Positions 51,980 to 60,079 of a DNA stretch of 64,000 bases are shown here, piece by piece (positions within the stretch are counted from its first letter, which is position 1; every line of letters begins with the position of its first letter). Both the position numbers and the translations under genes were made by a program. The stretch is from Candidatus Saccharibacteria bacterium. Its GTDB lineage: Bacteria > Patescibacteriota > Saccharimonadia > Saccharimonadales > Saccharimonadaceae. Under the pieces are notes generated by a model. It saw only the letters and a program-made list of their open reading frames with translations, did not search any database and was not told the DNA's origin. The DNA lies in the NCBI GenBank assembly GCA_016789455.1, contig JAEUQU010000002.1, positions 620,001 to 684,000 of the forward strand, written 5' to 3'.

Positions 51980-52672
51980 ATGCAATCCGATGAAAGCGTC
52001 CGGCTTAATAAGCTATTGGCCGAAGAACTTGGCGTATCGCGCCGCGAAGCCGATGGCCTTATTGAGCGCGGCCACGTCACACTGAACGGCGCACAAGCCG
52101 TACTTGGCAGCCGCGTCAAAAGGGGAAAGGACACCGTCGCCGTCGACGGCACGCCGGTCAGGACGCTGTTGCATACGTTTACCTATATCCTCTTCCATAA
52201 ACCGACAGGCTACGTCTGTTCGCGACGCCAGCAGGGAGAGGTGCCGACTATTTACAGCTTGCTGCCAAAAGCCTACAAATCTTTCAAGCCGGTCGGCCGC
52301 CTCGATAAGGACAGCTCGGGCTTGTTGCTCCTGACCGATGACGGTGATTTTGCCCACCGCATGACTCACCCCAGCTTCGCCAAGGTAAAACGCTATGAAG
52401 TGCGGCTCAATACGCCGCTTGCACCACTTCACCAACAGATGTTGAATGAGCATGGCATCCTGTTACCCGACGGCCCAAGCAAGTTCCAGGTCAGCCGCCT
52501 CGACGAGGGCGGCTACGAAGTAATCATGAAGGAAGGCCGCAACCGCCAGATCCGCCGGACTTTCGCCGCCCTTGGCTACGAAGTCACAGGTCTGCACCGC
52601 ACCCATTTCGGACCGTACAGCCTGGCTGGCTTGCAGATGGGACAATCCGCCAACACGACATTGCTTTCATAG
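51980..52672 (+). CDS. RsuA/RluB/E/F-family pseudouridine synthase
   Basis: 230 aa. N-terminal S4 RNA-binding domain (VRLNKLLAEELGVSRREADGLIERGHVTLNG) and a PseudoU synthase domain with catalytic D109 in GRLDKDSSGLLLLT and the closing EGRNRQIRR and LHRTHFGPYSL motifs. It modifies 16S or 23S rRNA; the exact site cannot be assigned. TATACT lies 10 nt before the ATG. Confidence 0.93.
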   Translation: MQSDESVRLNKLLAEELGVSRREADGLIERGHVTLNGAQAVLGSRVKRGKDTVAVDGTPVRTLLHTFTYILFHKPTGYVCSRRQQGEVPTIYSLLPKAYKSFKPVGRLDKDSSGLLLLTDDGDFAHRMTHPSFAKVKRYEVRLNTPLAPLHQQMLNEHGILLPDGPSKFQVSRLDEGGYEVIMKEGRNRQIRRTFAALGYEVTGLHRTHFGPYSLAGLQMGQSANTTLLS

Positions 52673-52729
52673 GGCCGTGCGTGCCACTATTTCTGGACTA
52701 TTTATTAAAGAAATGTTATAATTAAAGTA

Positions 52730-54112
52730 ATGAGTTCACGCCCCCTCCCAACCGTCGCCATCGTCGGTCAGACCAATGTCGGAAAAAGCTCGCTGTTCAA
52801 CCGTATCGTCGGCGAGCAGCGGGCCATTGTTGCGCGTGAGGCGGGCACCACGCGCGACAACGTCATCGAAAAAGTCACCTACAAACTCACCGACAATCAC
52901 GAAGGTGCTTTCTGGCTGGTCGACACCGCCGGCCTGAAGATGGCCGAGGATGAATTCGAAGCCAGTATCCAGGATCAGATCACTGAAGCTGCCGAAGCTG
53001 CCGATGTCATCCTGGTAGTCGTCGATGCCACCCAGTACGTCTCAGACCAGGACCGTATTGTCGCCAAGAAGGCCCTTAAAAGCAAGAAACCGGTCATACT
53101 TATTACCAACAAGGTCGACCTCAAGGGAAACCTGCCGCCAGAAGAGTTCTTGCGCCTCGGCATCAAGACCATCATCCGCTCCAGCGCCGAGCACGGCCAA
53201 GGCACCCAGCAGATTTTAGAGGCCATTACCGCCGAAATTCCCGCCCGTCACGACACACCGGCAGACAACACGCTGCGCATCGCCCTGATCGGTCGGCCGA
53301 ACGTCGGCAAAAGCAATCTGTTCAACCGGCTGGCCGGCAAGCAGCAGGCATTGGTTGCCAACATCGCCGGCACCACGCGCGACGTCAATAAAGTCCGCGT
53401 CCGCTACGAAAAGCGCGACGTCGAGCTGCTGGACACTGCCGGCATCCGCCGCAACGGCCGCATCGAACAAGGCCCCGAGAAATTCAGCGTCCTGCGCAGC
53501 CTGCAGGCCATTGAACAGGCGGATGTCTGTCTGTTACTGATGGATGCCGGCGAGCCGCACACCGCTCTCGACCAGAAGCTGGCGGGCATCATCAGCGAAG
53601 CTGGCAAAGGCCTGGTCATCGTCGTCAGCAAGTGGGATGCCTACGAAAAAGACGCCTTCTCGCGCGACCAGCTGGCTGCCCGCATCTCCCAGTCCTTCGA
53701 CTTCGTGCCATGGGCACCCCTGATCTTCACCAGTGCCGTCACCGGCCAGAACGTCACCAAACTCTTCGAGTTGGCCAGCCAGATCGACTTCCGTCGCCGC
53801 CAGCAGTTCCAGACTTCCAAGCTTAACCGGTTGCTGGCCCAGTGCATCGCCAAGCACCCGCCAGCCGGCCTGCGCAACCGCCATCCAAAGCTCCGCTACT
53901 TGGTACAGAGCGACACCCAGCCGCCATGGTTCATCCTTTTTGGCAGCGACCTGCGCTATCTACACTGGAGTTACAAGCGCTACCTAGAACGGGCCCTGCG
54001 CGAGACCTGCGATTTCGTCGGCACCTCCATTAAGATAAGTTATCGGGATGAAAAAGTTATGAAAAAGAATCGGGAACTTGGCATCGATCACAAAACCAAA
54101 GAACGCACCTAG
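52730..54112 (+). CDS. der: Ribosome-assembly GTPase Der
   Basis: 460 aa with two tandem G domains and a C-terminal KH-like domain. G1 motifs GQTNVGKSS (first domain, where GRPNVGKST is usual) and GRPNVGKSN (second), with DTAGLK and DTAGIR, NKVD and SKWD. It ends in the RLLAQCIAKHPP...NRELGIDHKTKERT region. TATAAT (52717-52722) is 7 nt before the ATG, so the mRNA should be leaderless. The stop codon lies inside the terminator stem. Confidence 0.96.
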   Translation: MSSRPLPTVAIVGQTNVGKSSLFNRIVGEQRAIVAREAGTTRDNVIEKVTYKLTDNHEGAFWLVDTAGLKMAEDEFEASIQDQITEAAEAADVILVVVDATQYVSDQDRIVAKKALKSKKPVILITNKVDLKGNLPPEEFLRLGIKTIIRSSAEHGQGTQQILEAITAEIPARHDTPADNTLRIALIGRPNVGKSNLFNRLAGKQQALVANIAGTTRDVNKVRVRYEKRDVELLDTAGIRRNGRIEQGPEKFSVLRSLQAIEQADVCLLLMDAGEPHTALDQKLAGIISEAGKGLVIVVSKWDAYEKDAFSRDQLAARISQSFDFVPWAPLIFTSAVTGQNVTKLFELASQIDFRRRQQFQTSKLNRLLAQCIAKHPPAGLRNRHPKLRYLVQSDTQPPWFILFGSDLRYLHWSYKRYLERALRETCDFVGTSIKISYRDEKVMKKNRELGIDHKTKERT

Positions 54113-54127
54113 TCCAGGTGCGTTTTT
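54103..54127 (+). terminator. Terminator of der
   Basis: ACGCACCT/AGGTGCGT stem with a five-base loop and a T run; it overlaps the der stop codon. Confidence 0.85.
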
Positions 54128-54255
54128 CGTAGCGTGCAAGGGTTGAGCGGCAAGAAGCACCGCCGTCCGCTCCTGCCCGCAGGGTGATGCAGGCAGGAGC
54201 GGTACAACGAAACGGCGGCCGGTGGGCCACCCATACAAGATGCCGCAATAGGCGG

Positions 54256-54510
54256 CTAGTGCAGGCTCATCGCCCGCCACCAGCGCCGACGGCACAGCGG
54301 CACACGCGACGGCTGGCAGCCGCGGCGATGACGGCCACGGAGCCGATGCGATGTGTCTCCGGTGCAGAGCAGGAACGGCGCCGGCCGGCCGCGCCTGACC
54401 AGCTCCTTCATGATGGTGCGGCTGCCGGGAGAGAAGGGCGACATCCAGTTGCCGTGCTCACCAGGCACACCGGCAGGAATAGGGTAGTCGTGGGCGGAGT
54501 GGAGGGACAT
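54256..54510 (-). CDS. Small basic protein of unknown function
   Basis: 84 aa, strongly basic (HRLRGRHRRGC, LCRRRWWRAMSLH), with two or three cysteines and an N-terminal Pro/Gly-rich segment. GATGAGGT precedes the ATG at 54510. A consensus-like promoter (TTGACA, 16 nt, TATATT at 54641-54668) gives a ~120-nt leader, and an 11-bp hairpin follows at 54167-54202. Called mainly on promoter and start-site logic; composition alone would not prove it. Confidence 0.45.
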   Translation of the reverse strand: MSLHSAHDYPIPAGVPGEHGNWMSPFSPGSRTIMKELVRRGRPAPFLLCTGDTSHRLRGRHRRGCQPSRVPLCRRRWWRAMSLH

Positions 54511-54640
54511 GCTGACCTCATCTCGATCGGGTGGACGTGCGCCTGTGCCTCATTTCTTGTATTTCAATTGCGGAGGTGCTTCTTGCGAGTATCAACAGCC
54601 GGCCGTGAGTCGATGCTCATGGCCGGCTGTGTACGGCTTG

Positions 54641-54668
54641 AATATAGCACAATCTTTATGCGTGTCAA
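54641..54668 (-). promoter_or_regulatory. Promoter of the 54256-54510 gene
   Basis: TTGACA (54663-54668), 16-nt spacer ending ATTGTGC, TATATT (54641-54646). Confidence 0.7.
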
Positions 54669-54679
54669 CCCATTGTCAA

Positions 54680-54705
54680 TTAAAAACACGCCTGGACGGG
54701 CGTGT
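54680..54705 (-). terminator. Terminator on the minus strand
   Basis: ACACGCC/GGCGTGT stem with a six-base loop followed by TTTTAA on the minus strand. It ends the long 3' region of the 54905-55975 gene. Confidence 0.65.
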
Positions 54706-54904
54706 GGTCTGGTGCTCCATCGGGAGCCGAGGTACAGTATGGTTCGTTTCACAAGAAGCGCAGCATTATTGCAGGGCGCGCCGGGGGACTCTCATGTCAC
54801 CCCGGCGCGCCGCAGAAGGCCAGTCCGCGTCCTTCCACGCGGTCAGGCGTTGCTGTGCGGACGGGGGGTGCGGCGGGGCGCGGTGCGACTGGGCCGGGCG
54901 AGCC

Positions 54905-55975
54905 CTATAAAGTTGTGGTGTGGGCGAGTTCCCTGAGCGGTCGCGTGCTCAGGACTCGCTGTACGACTGGGGGCGCAGGCGCCTCCTTCCTTCCGTCGTC
55001 CGACGGCGTGGTGGGGGTGAGGGCGGCCGCGGTCGCGGCAGCCAGCGGTGTGGCCCGAACCAGTCCCCATGAGGGAAGCGGTCCGGTCAGTGCATCGGCG
55101 GCCTCCTGCTGTCGGGTGCGGAGCTCGCGGTCACGAGCACGGTCGGCCATCCGCAGACGGCGTTCGATTTCGGTGCGGCCGAAATCGAGCGTTCCCGTGG
55201 CGCTGGCCACGTCGTAGCTGCCAGACAGTCCGCCTTCCAGGTAGTGCCGGTACGCCACCTCCTCGAGGAAGGTGTTGAGGTTGAACCCCGGCTCCAGGGC
55301 CAGGATCTTCGCCAGCTGCATCAGCTGGCGGAAGTACCGCTCGCCAGTCATGCCGCTCACCTGGAAGTACCAGTCGTGGACGGCCGAGGGGAACTCGTGC
55401 GGTTCGTACTCGGACCGCAGCGGGGGGTCGAGGTCGTCGCCTTCTTCGTCGCTCTCGCCATCCGGCTCGTCGTCCGGCTCGTCGTCCGGCTGGACTGCCG
55501 CGTCGAGTCCGGGTGCGGGCTCGACACACTCCTTGAATTCGGTGTCTCCGGCCTCCTGGCCGGTGTCGGTTGCATCGTCGGGGTCGGTCTCAGGGTCGAT
55601 CTCAGAGTCGATCTCAGAGTCGCGCTCGGGCTCTACCGGACGCGGGTCAGCGCCGGGCAGAGCCCTGCGATCACTCTCGCTTTCGTGGTCGAGGAGCGGG
55701 GACGTGCCGTCCGTCCTGATGACGGCGGACGGGGTCGTCGGCGCTCCTTGGGCGAGCCGGGTGAAAATCAGCAGCAGCATCGCGTCGGGCGAGCTGAAGT
55801 GCATGACGGTCCGGTCGTTCTCCTTCCGGGTGAGCTGGCAGCGGCTCTTCAGGCTCGCCACCAGGTTGGTGGTTGCCTGACGGTGGTGCCGCCAGAGATG
55901 ACGCAGGGCGAGGCCGGCCAGGATCAGCAGGCAGAGCATGCCTGCGACGAAGCCGAGCAGGATAGGGCCGATCAT
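54905..55975 (-). CDS. Membrane-anchored acidic-repeat protein
   Basis: 356 aa: N-terminal helix (residues ~3-25), a basic juxtamembrane part, a highly acidic low-complexity region (~95-190) with repeats DSEIDSEIDPETDPDD and DDEPDDEPDGESDEEGDD, then a predicted globular domain (~195-290; FPSAVHDWYFQVSGMTGERYFRQLMQLAKILAL, FLEEVAYRHYLEGG) and a disordered Thr/Pro end. The domain is unknown to me. The acidic part is coded by tandem 12-bp repeats at 55461-55490 and 55595-55618. Promoter TTGACT/TACAGT (17 nt) and a ~124-nt leader: accessory class. Confidence 0.7.
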   Translation of the reverse strand: MIGPILLGFVAGMLCLLILAGLALRHLWRHHRQATTNLVASLKSRCQLTRKENDRTVMHFSSPDAMLLLIFTRLAQGAPTTPSAVIRTDGTSPLLDHESESDRRALPGADPRPVEPERDSEIDSEIDPETDPDDATDTGQEAGDTEFKECVEPAPGLDAAVQPDDEPDDEPDGESDEEGDDLDPPLRSEYEPHEFPSAVHDWYFQVSGMTGERYFRQLMQLAKILALEPGFNLNTFLEEVAYRHYLEGGLSGSYDVASATGTLDFGRTEIERRLRMADRARDRELRTRQQEAADALTGPLPSWGLVRATPLAAATAAALTPTTPSDDGRKEAPAPPVVQRVLSTRPLRELAHTTTL

Positions 55976-56106
55976 GTCAGTTCACGGTTCCTTGAGGGTG
56001 GGTGGGGAGCGGACAGTTGAGGTCGGGGTGGTAAGCACCGGGTGCGGCGCTTCTTGTGAATGGTGCGTGCAGCGTTAAGGATCATTTAACACTACGCATA
56101 GCGCGG

Positions 56107-56135
56107 ACTGTAGCACATTATTAAAGTTTAGTCAA
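56107..56135 (-). promoter_or_regulatory. Promoter of the 54905-55975 gene
   Basis: TTGACT (56130-56135), 17-nt spacer ending ATGTGC, TACAGT (56107-56112). Confidence 0.7.
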
Positions 56136-56223
56136 TTGTCGGGCCAGCATAAGCACCTTGTCACAACCGGTTCAGCCCGGCGCCGGATTTCGTCATCATC
56201 GCGGCATCTAGTACTATAACCCT

Positions 56224-56787
56224 ATGAAATGCATCATCGGCCTTGGCAATCCTGGCGACGGCTACGCCCGCACCCGGCACAATACCGGCTATTATTTAGT
56301 AGAGAAGCTGTCCCATGCCTACAGCGAACCGCTCAAGCTTCAGTCCAAGTTCAAAGCGGCCGTCGGCACCGTTACCGATAGCGGGCAGAAGCTCCTATTT
56401 GTCCAGCCAACCACCTTTTATAACCTTAGCGGCGAAGCCGCCCGCAGCCTGCGCGACTTCTACAAGTTTGAAAACAGCGACATCCTGGTCATTCACGACG
56501 AGCTGGCTCTGCCGTTCGGCACCATCCGTGCCCGTATCGGCGGCAGCGACGCCGGCAACAACGGCATCAAGTCACTTACCCAGCACCTGGGGCAGGATTA
56601 CGCCCGGCTGCGCGTCGGTATCGGCAGTCCGCTCGCTACTGTGGCCGCCGCCACCGACTTCGTACTTGGACGCTTCACACAAGAGGAACAATCCCAGCTG
56701 GACGGCAAGCTGCTCGACATCACCAAACAATACGTCGATCAGTTCCTGGACGGACGGCTCGAGGCGCACACCTCCGTCGCGTCATAA
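56224..56787 (+). CDS. pth: Peptidyl-tRNA hydrolase
   Basis: 187 aa, releases tRNA from drop-off peptidyl-tRNA. Motifs: IIGLGNPGDGYARTRHNTGY (catalytic His), QPTTFYNLSGE (Asn), LVIHDELALPFG (catalytic Asp), GSDAGNNGIKSL and RLRVGIG. TACTAT (56212-56217) lies 6 nt before the ATG, predicting a leaderless mRNA. Confidence 0.96.
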   Translation: MKCIIGLGNPGDGYARTRHNTGYYLVEKLSHAYSEPLKLQSKFKAAVGTVTDSGQKLLFVQPTTFYNLSGEAARSLRDFYKFENSDILVIHDELALPFGTIRARIGGSDAGNNGIKSLTQHLGQDYARLRVGIGSPLATVAAATDFVLGRFTQEEQSQLDGKLLDITKQYVDQFLDGRLEAHTSVAS

Positions 56788-56829
56788 TCCCAGCCGGCCC
56801 TATCGCCCGGCAACAGAACTGCTCCGCCG

Positions 56830-57588
56830 CTAGTGCCCGACGCCCGTCAGACTCTCCACCAGCAAGCCCGTCAGCGGTACCACCGCGATGCCCACCACCA
56901 ACAGACCGGATTGGATATCAGCCTTCCGCTGCGGCTGCTCATGAATATCCGGAATAATATCGCTGGCCGCGATATAGATGAAACAACCCGCGACAATCGC
57001 CAGCAGATACGGCACCACCAGCTCAATGCTGCCACCCAGGAAGTAGGCGGCAAAAGCAGTTACGACGGTCGCCAGGCTACTGGCAAGATTCACCAGCAAG
57101 ACCTTGCGCGCCGGCATGCCTTTGCTCAGCAGCAACCCGAAATCACCGATTTCCTGCGGAATCTCATGCGCCGCCACCGCCACCGTCGTTGCTACGCCAA
57201 GCGGTACATCTATCAGGAAGGCCGCGCCGATCGCCACGCCGTCAATGGCATTATGGATAGTATCACCCAGCACTATCAACGATTTGTGCGAGTTCTCCTC
57301 GGCGTGCTCATGGTGCCGATGGAACCAGCGCACCGTCCGCTCCATGAGGAAGAAGAAGACGAACCCCACCAACGCCCACTGCAGGATGGCGTGGTTATCG
57401 CCGGCCTCGTGCATCGCCTCGGGCAATACATCAAAGAAGGCCGCACCTAGCAGGGCGCCAGCACCGAACGGCATTGCGAGCAGCATGATGGTTTCGCGTT
57501 TGATACGTTTATGCAGCAAAAGCAGCCCTCCGGCAAGCGAGAGCAGACCACCGGCAAGGGCGGCAAAAAACAAAATTATGACATCCAT
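56830..57588 (-). CDS. ZIP-family metal transporter
   Basis: 252 aa, seven to eight helices, with a His-rich cytoplasmic loop (RWFHRHHEHAEENSH) between helices 3 and 4 and the metal-path motifs HNAIDGVAIG (helix 4) and HEIPQEIGD (helix 5). It probably imports Zn, Fe or Mn. TATACT (57596-57601) lies 7 nt before the ATG. A Fur-family regulator is encoded about 1.4 kb away, making metal-responsive control plausible. Confidence 0.93.
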   Translation of the reverse strand: MDVIILFFAALAGGLLSLAGGLLLLHKRIKRETIMLLAMPFGAGALLGAAFFDVLPEAMHEAGDNHAILQWALVGFVFFFLMERTVRWFHRHHEHAEENSHKSLIVLGDTIHNAIDGVAIGAAFLIDVPLGVATTVAVAAHEIPQEIGDFGLLLSKGMPARKVLLVNLASSLATVVTAFAAYFLGGSIELVVPYLLAIVAGCFIYIAASDIIPDIHEQPQRKADIQSGLLVVGIAVVPLTGLLVESLTGVGH

Positions 57589-57724
57589 GGTTCTTAGTAT
57601 ACCTTTTCCGGGAGCAGGCGGAGCCGTCTGTCACCGGATCACTTGATTTTGTATTGCGGCCCGTATGGCGCACCCTCCCGCAACTAGCAGGAAAAGCACG
57701 TCATACGGACCAGGGCGACGGAAC

Positions 57725-58129
57725 TCAGCAGTCCGGCGTCGCCTGCGAACCGACCTGACGGATCGCCAGCCATGACGGCGGCAACCCCTGGCGGCTGACC
57801 AGCACGATGCAGCAGTTGAGGAAGTTGATGACCACCCCGTACTGCCGCTGGAACGCCTCGCGGGCGACATCGGTGCCGCAGATGCGCATGAGCTGCTTGC
57901 CGAGCTCCGACTTGGGATCGTGGTCGGCCTCCAGGTAGCTCTGGCCGCCAGCCGTCACGGCTGCCTCACCGGCGAGGAAGGCATCGATCTGCGCGATCAG
58001 TGCCGCTGCGCCGTCGGGCAGGTCGGCGACGATGGCGTCGTGGACAGCCTCCGTCAGTGCCGTCTCGTTGTCGGCGGTCAGCGCCAGGCCGCGCTCGGCG
58101 ACGATGGCGGCCACGCTCGAGTACGACAT
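57725..58129 (-). CDS. Unknown 134-aa soluble protein
   Basis: Ala-rich, slightly acidic, with three cysteines, two adjacent (NFLNCCIVLV). ATG 58129 chosen for AAGGA 7 nt upstream. No promoter of its own is evident in the 57-nt gap after the ParA/CooC-like ATPase gene, so the two probably share a transcript. Function unknown; an ATPase partner is a fair guess from linkage only. Confidence 0.6.
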   Translation of the reverse strand: MSYSSVAAIVAERGLALTADNETALTEAVHDAIVADLPDGAAALIAQIDAFLAGEAAVTAGGQSYLEADHDPKSELGKQLMRICGTDVAREAFQRQYGVVINFLNCCIVLVSRQGLPPSWLAIRQVGSQATPDC

Positions 58130-58186
58130 GGGTCGTCCTTCCACTTTGGTCTCCGACTCCTAATGGCCGGCAGTCAATGCCCCTTT

Positions 58187-58876
58187 TTACAGCCCGAAAA
58201 GGGCAGATACCGTCCCGACCGTCTCTTTGATGAATGTGATATCTTCATCGTCCTCAACCTTATTGGCCACGACGATCAGCGGAATCTCATAGCTGGCCAA
58301 ATGCTCCCCGAACTGGTGATAGACGCTTAGTGACTTCTGCGTCGCTTCCACGACCAGCACGATAGCGTCGACCTTGGTGAAGATGCTTGACGAGAAAGCG
58401 TCCGCCCCAGCCGTCATATCAACCAGTACGTATTCGTCCTCCCGATCCAGCATGTGCCCCAGCACCAGCTCGACAGCACCATTCAGGCCGTGATAGCACT
58501 TGACGCCGATATTTTCCGCCGGAATGTCGCCGGCTCCAGCCACCATCAGGCCTTCCGCGGAGCGCGTATAGCGCTCAATGAACCAGTCGTCCGGCCGTAG
58601 GGTCACGAACCGAGAGCCGCTACCCGGCGGGGTGGTCTTATGCATCGCTGCCGCGTCGAAACGCGGATTGTCACCGCGCAGATGCATTGCAATGTCACCC
58701 AAGCCGCTCCCCATGCCGGGCAGTTCCGCACCAATGCCCAGGGCCGCTGCCAGATGTTGATTAATGTCGGCGTCCAGCGCCAAGACCCGGCGGCCCTTTT
58801 GGGCTGCCCGGCGGGCAAATAGCGAACACACCGTCGTCTTGCCGCTTCCGCCTTTTCCTGTGAATGCGATTCTCAT
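58187..58876 (-). CDS. ParA/MinD/CooC-like P-loop ATPase
   Basis: 229 aa SIMIBI ATPase with the deviant Walker A GKGGSGKTT (residues 7-15, two lysines), LALDADINQHL, and a Walker B-like EYVLVDMTAGADAF with IVLVVEATQKS. The short form and DxN switch resemble CooC-type metal-insertion ATPases more than chromosome ParA. With no ParB gene adjacent, a metallochaperone or localisation role is more likely. TAAGG precedes the ATG; it diverges from the Fur-family gene. Confidence 0.85.
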   Translation of the reverse strand: MRIAFTGKGGSGKTTVCSLFARRAAQKGRRVLALDADINQHLAAALGIGAELPGMGSGLGDIAMHLRGDNPRFDAAAMHKTTPPGSGSRFVTLRPDDWFIERYTRSAEGLMVAGAGDIPAENIGVKCYHGLNGAVELVLGHMLDREDEYVLVDMTAGADAFSSSIFTKVDAIVLVVEATQKSLSVYHQFGEHLASYEIPLIVVANKVEDDEDITFIKETVGTVSALFGL

Positions 58877-58905
58877 GCCCTTACCGTAGCTTAGACAACA
58901 ATTAA

Positions 58906-58940
58906 TTGCAAAAATGTCGCAATAGCTGCTATATTTGCAT
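58906..58940 (+). promoter_or_regulatory. Promoter and candidate operator of the Fur-family gene
   Basis: TTGCAA (58906-58911), 18 nt, TATATT (58930-58935), 6 nt before the ATG. TTGCAAAAAT (58906-58915) and ATATTTGCAT (58931-58940) form an imperfect inverted repeat covering both promoter boxes, fitting autorepression. Confidence 0.55.
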
Positions 58941-58941
58941 C

Positions 58942-59355
58942 ATGAACGCGCTCTATCAGCGGCTGACCAAAGTATTGGCCCGCAAAAATCTCCGCTTGAC
59001 CAAACCCCGCCTGGCCATCTTCACAGCCCTTTGCGAGGCCCACGACAGCCTGGCACTGTCAGAAATCAGCCGTCAGGTGCCGGATATCGACCGCGCCACG
59101 GTCTACCGCACCCTCGAGTTATTCTGCTCGCTCGGCGTCGCCCAGCAGGTCAATCTGGGCTTCAAGCGTAAATATGAGCTGGCCGCGCCGTATCACGCCC
59201 ACCACCACCATCTGTACTGTGACGGCTGCGGGCTGGTTATCAGCTTTGACTCCAGCTCCCTTGAACAGCTACTGGAGTATATTGCCGCCCAAAAGGGAAT
59301 ACGCCTCAGTAGTCACAGTCTGGAGCTGAGCGGGCGGTGTAAGGATTGTCAGTAG
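58942..59355 (+). CDS. Fur-family metalloregulator
   Basis: 137 aa. Winged helix (LRLTKPRLAIFTAL, DIDRATVYRTLELFCSLGVAQQV), regulatory His cluster AHHHHLYCDGCG, and a structural zinc site from C93/C96 and C133/C136. Metal specificity (Zn, Fe, Mn or peroxide) cannot be read safely; the nearby ZIP transporter hints at zinc. ATG 58942 matches a leaderless start. Confidence 0.92.
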   Translation: MNALYQRLTKVLARKNLRLTKPRLAIFTALCEAHDSLALSEISRQVPDIDRATVYRTLELFCSLGVAQQVNLGFKRKYELAAPYHAHHHHLYCDGCGLVISFDSSSLEQLLEYIAAQKGIRLSSHSLELSGRCKDCQ

Positions 59356-59398
59356 TCGGGTGGGCTATTGACAAAGTATCCAAAATGCTTTTTCTTTA

Positions 59399-59427
59399 TT
59401 GACATTTATACACGTTTGTGCTATAGT
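59399..59427 (+). promoter_or_regulatory. Promoter of the 59530 gene
   Basis: TTGACA (59399-59404), 17-nt spacer ending TTTGTGC, TATAGT (59422-59427). The leader is about 95 nt. Confidence 0.8.
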
Positions 59428-59529
59428 TAATATTAAGCGTCACCAGACGCCTGCCGGCCTCGCCGGTTCCGCAGTACCTCGTCATTTCCGTCTGCCGACC
59501 ACCGTCGGCGCGTCTCTCAGGAGAACATC

Positions 59530-59853
59530 ATGCAGACCGTTATCCGCCCCACCGCCGCCGAGCGGGCCGCCATCACGGCAGACCGGCGTCGCAAGCAGGC
59601 GATCGCTCTGCTGGCGGTGATCCTGTTGCTCCTCGCCGGCGGCGCCTTCGCCATCGCCCTCAACAGCACCGGCGGAATGCCCTCGCTGGCCGAGCTGGCG
59701 AACGCCTTCCGGCTCAGCGGCATCAGCGGCCACACCAGTGAACCCGCCGGCGCGCTGCAGGTGATCGTCGTCGAGGGAGCGCCCGCGGACCACACCGCGG
59801 GCAGCATCCCGGCGTCCCTGCTCAAGCAGACCGCCGCGGCCACCGGGGCCTGA
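59530..59853 (+). CDS. Small single-pass membrane protein
   Basis: 107 aa: basic N-terminus, one helix (about 24-44, AIALLAVILLLLAGGAFAIAL), then a ~60-residue external segment without cysteines. CAGGAG lies 6-7 nt before the ATG. Promoter, leader and composition place it in the accessory class. Unknown function. An inverted repeat (GACGTGGA/TCCACGTC, 59868-59908) follows. Confidence 0.65.
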   Translation: MQTVIRPTAAERAAITADRRRKQAIALLAVILLLLAGGAFAIALNSTGGMPSLAELANAFRLSGISGHTSEPAGALQVIVVEGAPADHTAGSIPASLLKQTAAATGA

Positions 59854-59938
59854 CCAGTACTGCGGATGACGTGGAGGCGTGGCGCTACGGCGCTCACGCT
59901 TCCACGTCTGAAGCACTAGTACGACAGTATATCTTCTC

Positions 59939-59960
59939 AAGCACCGAAAGGTGTTTTTTT
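59939..59960 (+). terminator. Terminator between the 59530 and 60080 genes
   Basis: GCACC-GAAA-GGTG hairpin (GNRA-type loop) followed by seven T. Confidence 0.75.
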
Positions 59961-59961
59961 G

Positions 59962-59990
59962 TTGCATTTATTTATATTTTATTATATAAT
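59962..59990 (+). promoter_or_regulatory. Promoter of the 60080 gene
   Basis: TTGCAT (59962-59967), 17 nt of A/T, TATAAT (59985-59990), directly after the preceding terminator. Confidence 0.75.
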
Positions 59991-60079
59991 TTAGTAATTG
60001 GCACAAGCGGCCTCCACTGGCCCGCTCCCAGCCAGCACCGCCACAACCGACCACCGTATCTATCGCCCCAGGAGTCTTC

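Larger units (their letters stand above)
54511..54904. other. Non-coding interval with promoter, terminator and hairpin
   Basis: Holds the promoter and long leader of the 54256-54510 gene, the terminator at 54680-54705, and a perfect 12-bp inverted repeat (GGCGCGCCGGGG 54775-54786 with CCCCGGCGCGCC 54800-54811) that lacks a U-tract. I see no convincing gene in it. Confidence 0.55.

Noticed and set aside
54702-55217. A 171-codon plus-strand frame opposite the acidic-repeat gene
   Set aside because: No SD or promoter, low-complexity Arg/Ser/Gly translation, and it overlaps the better-supported minus gene.
58187-58876. Chromosome-partition ParA partnered with the parS-like sites
   Set aside because: The short length, CooC-like features and absence of a ParB gene nearby argue against it, although both are P-loop ATPases of the same superfamily.
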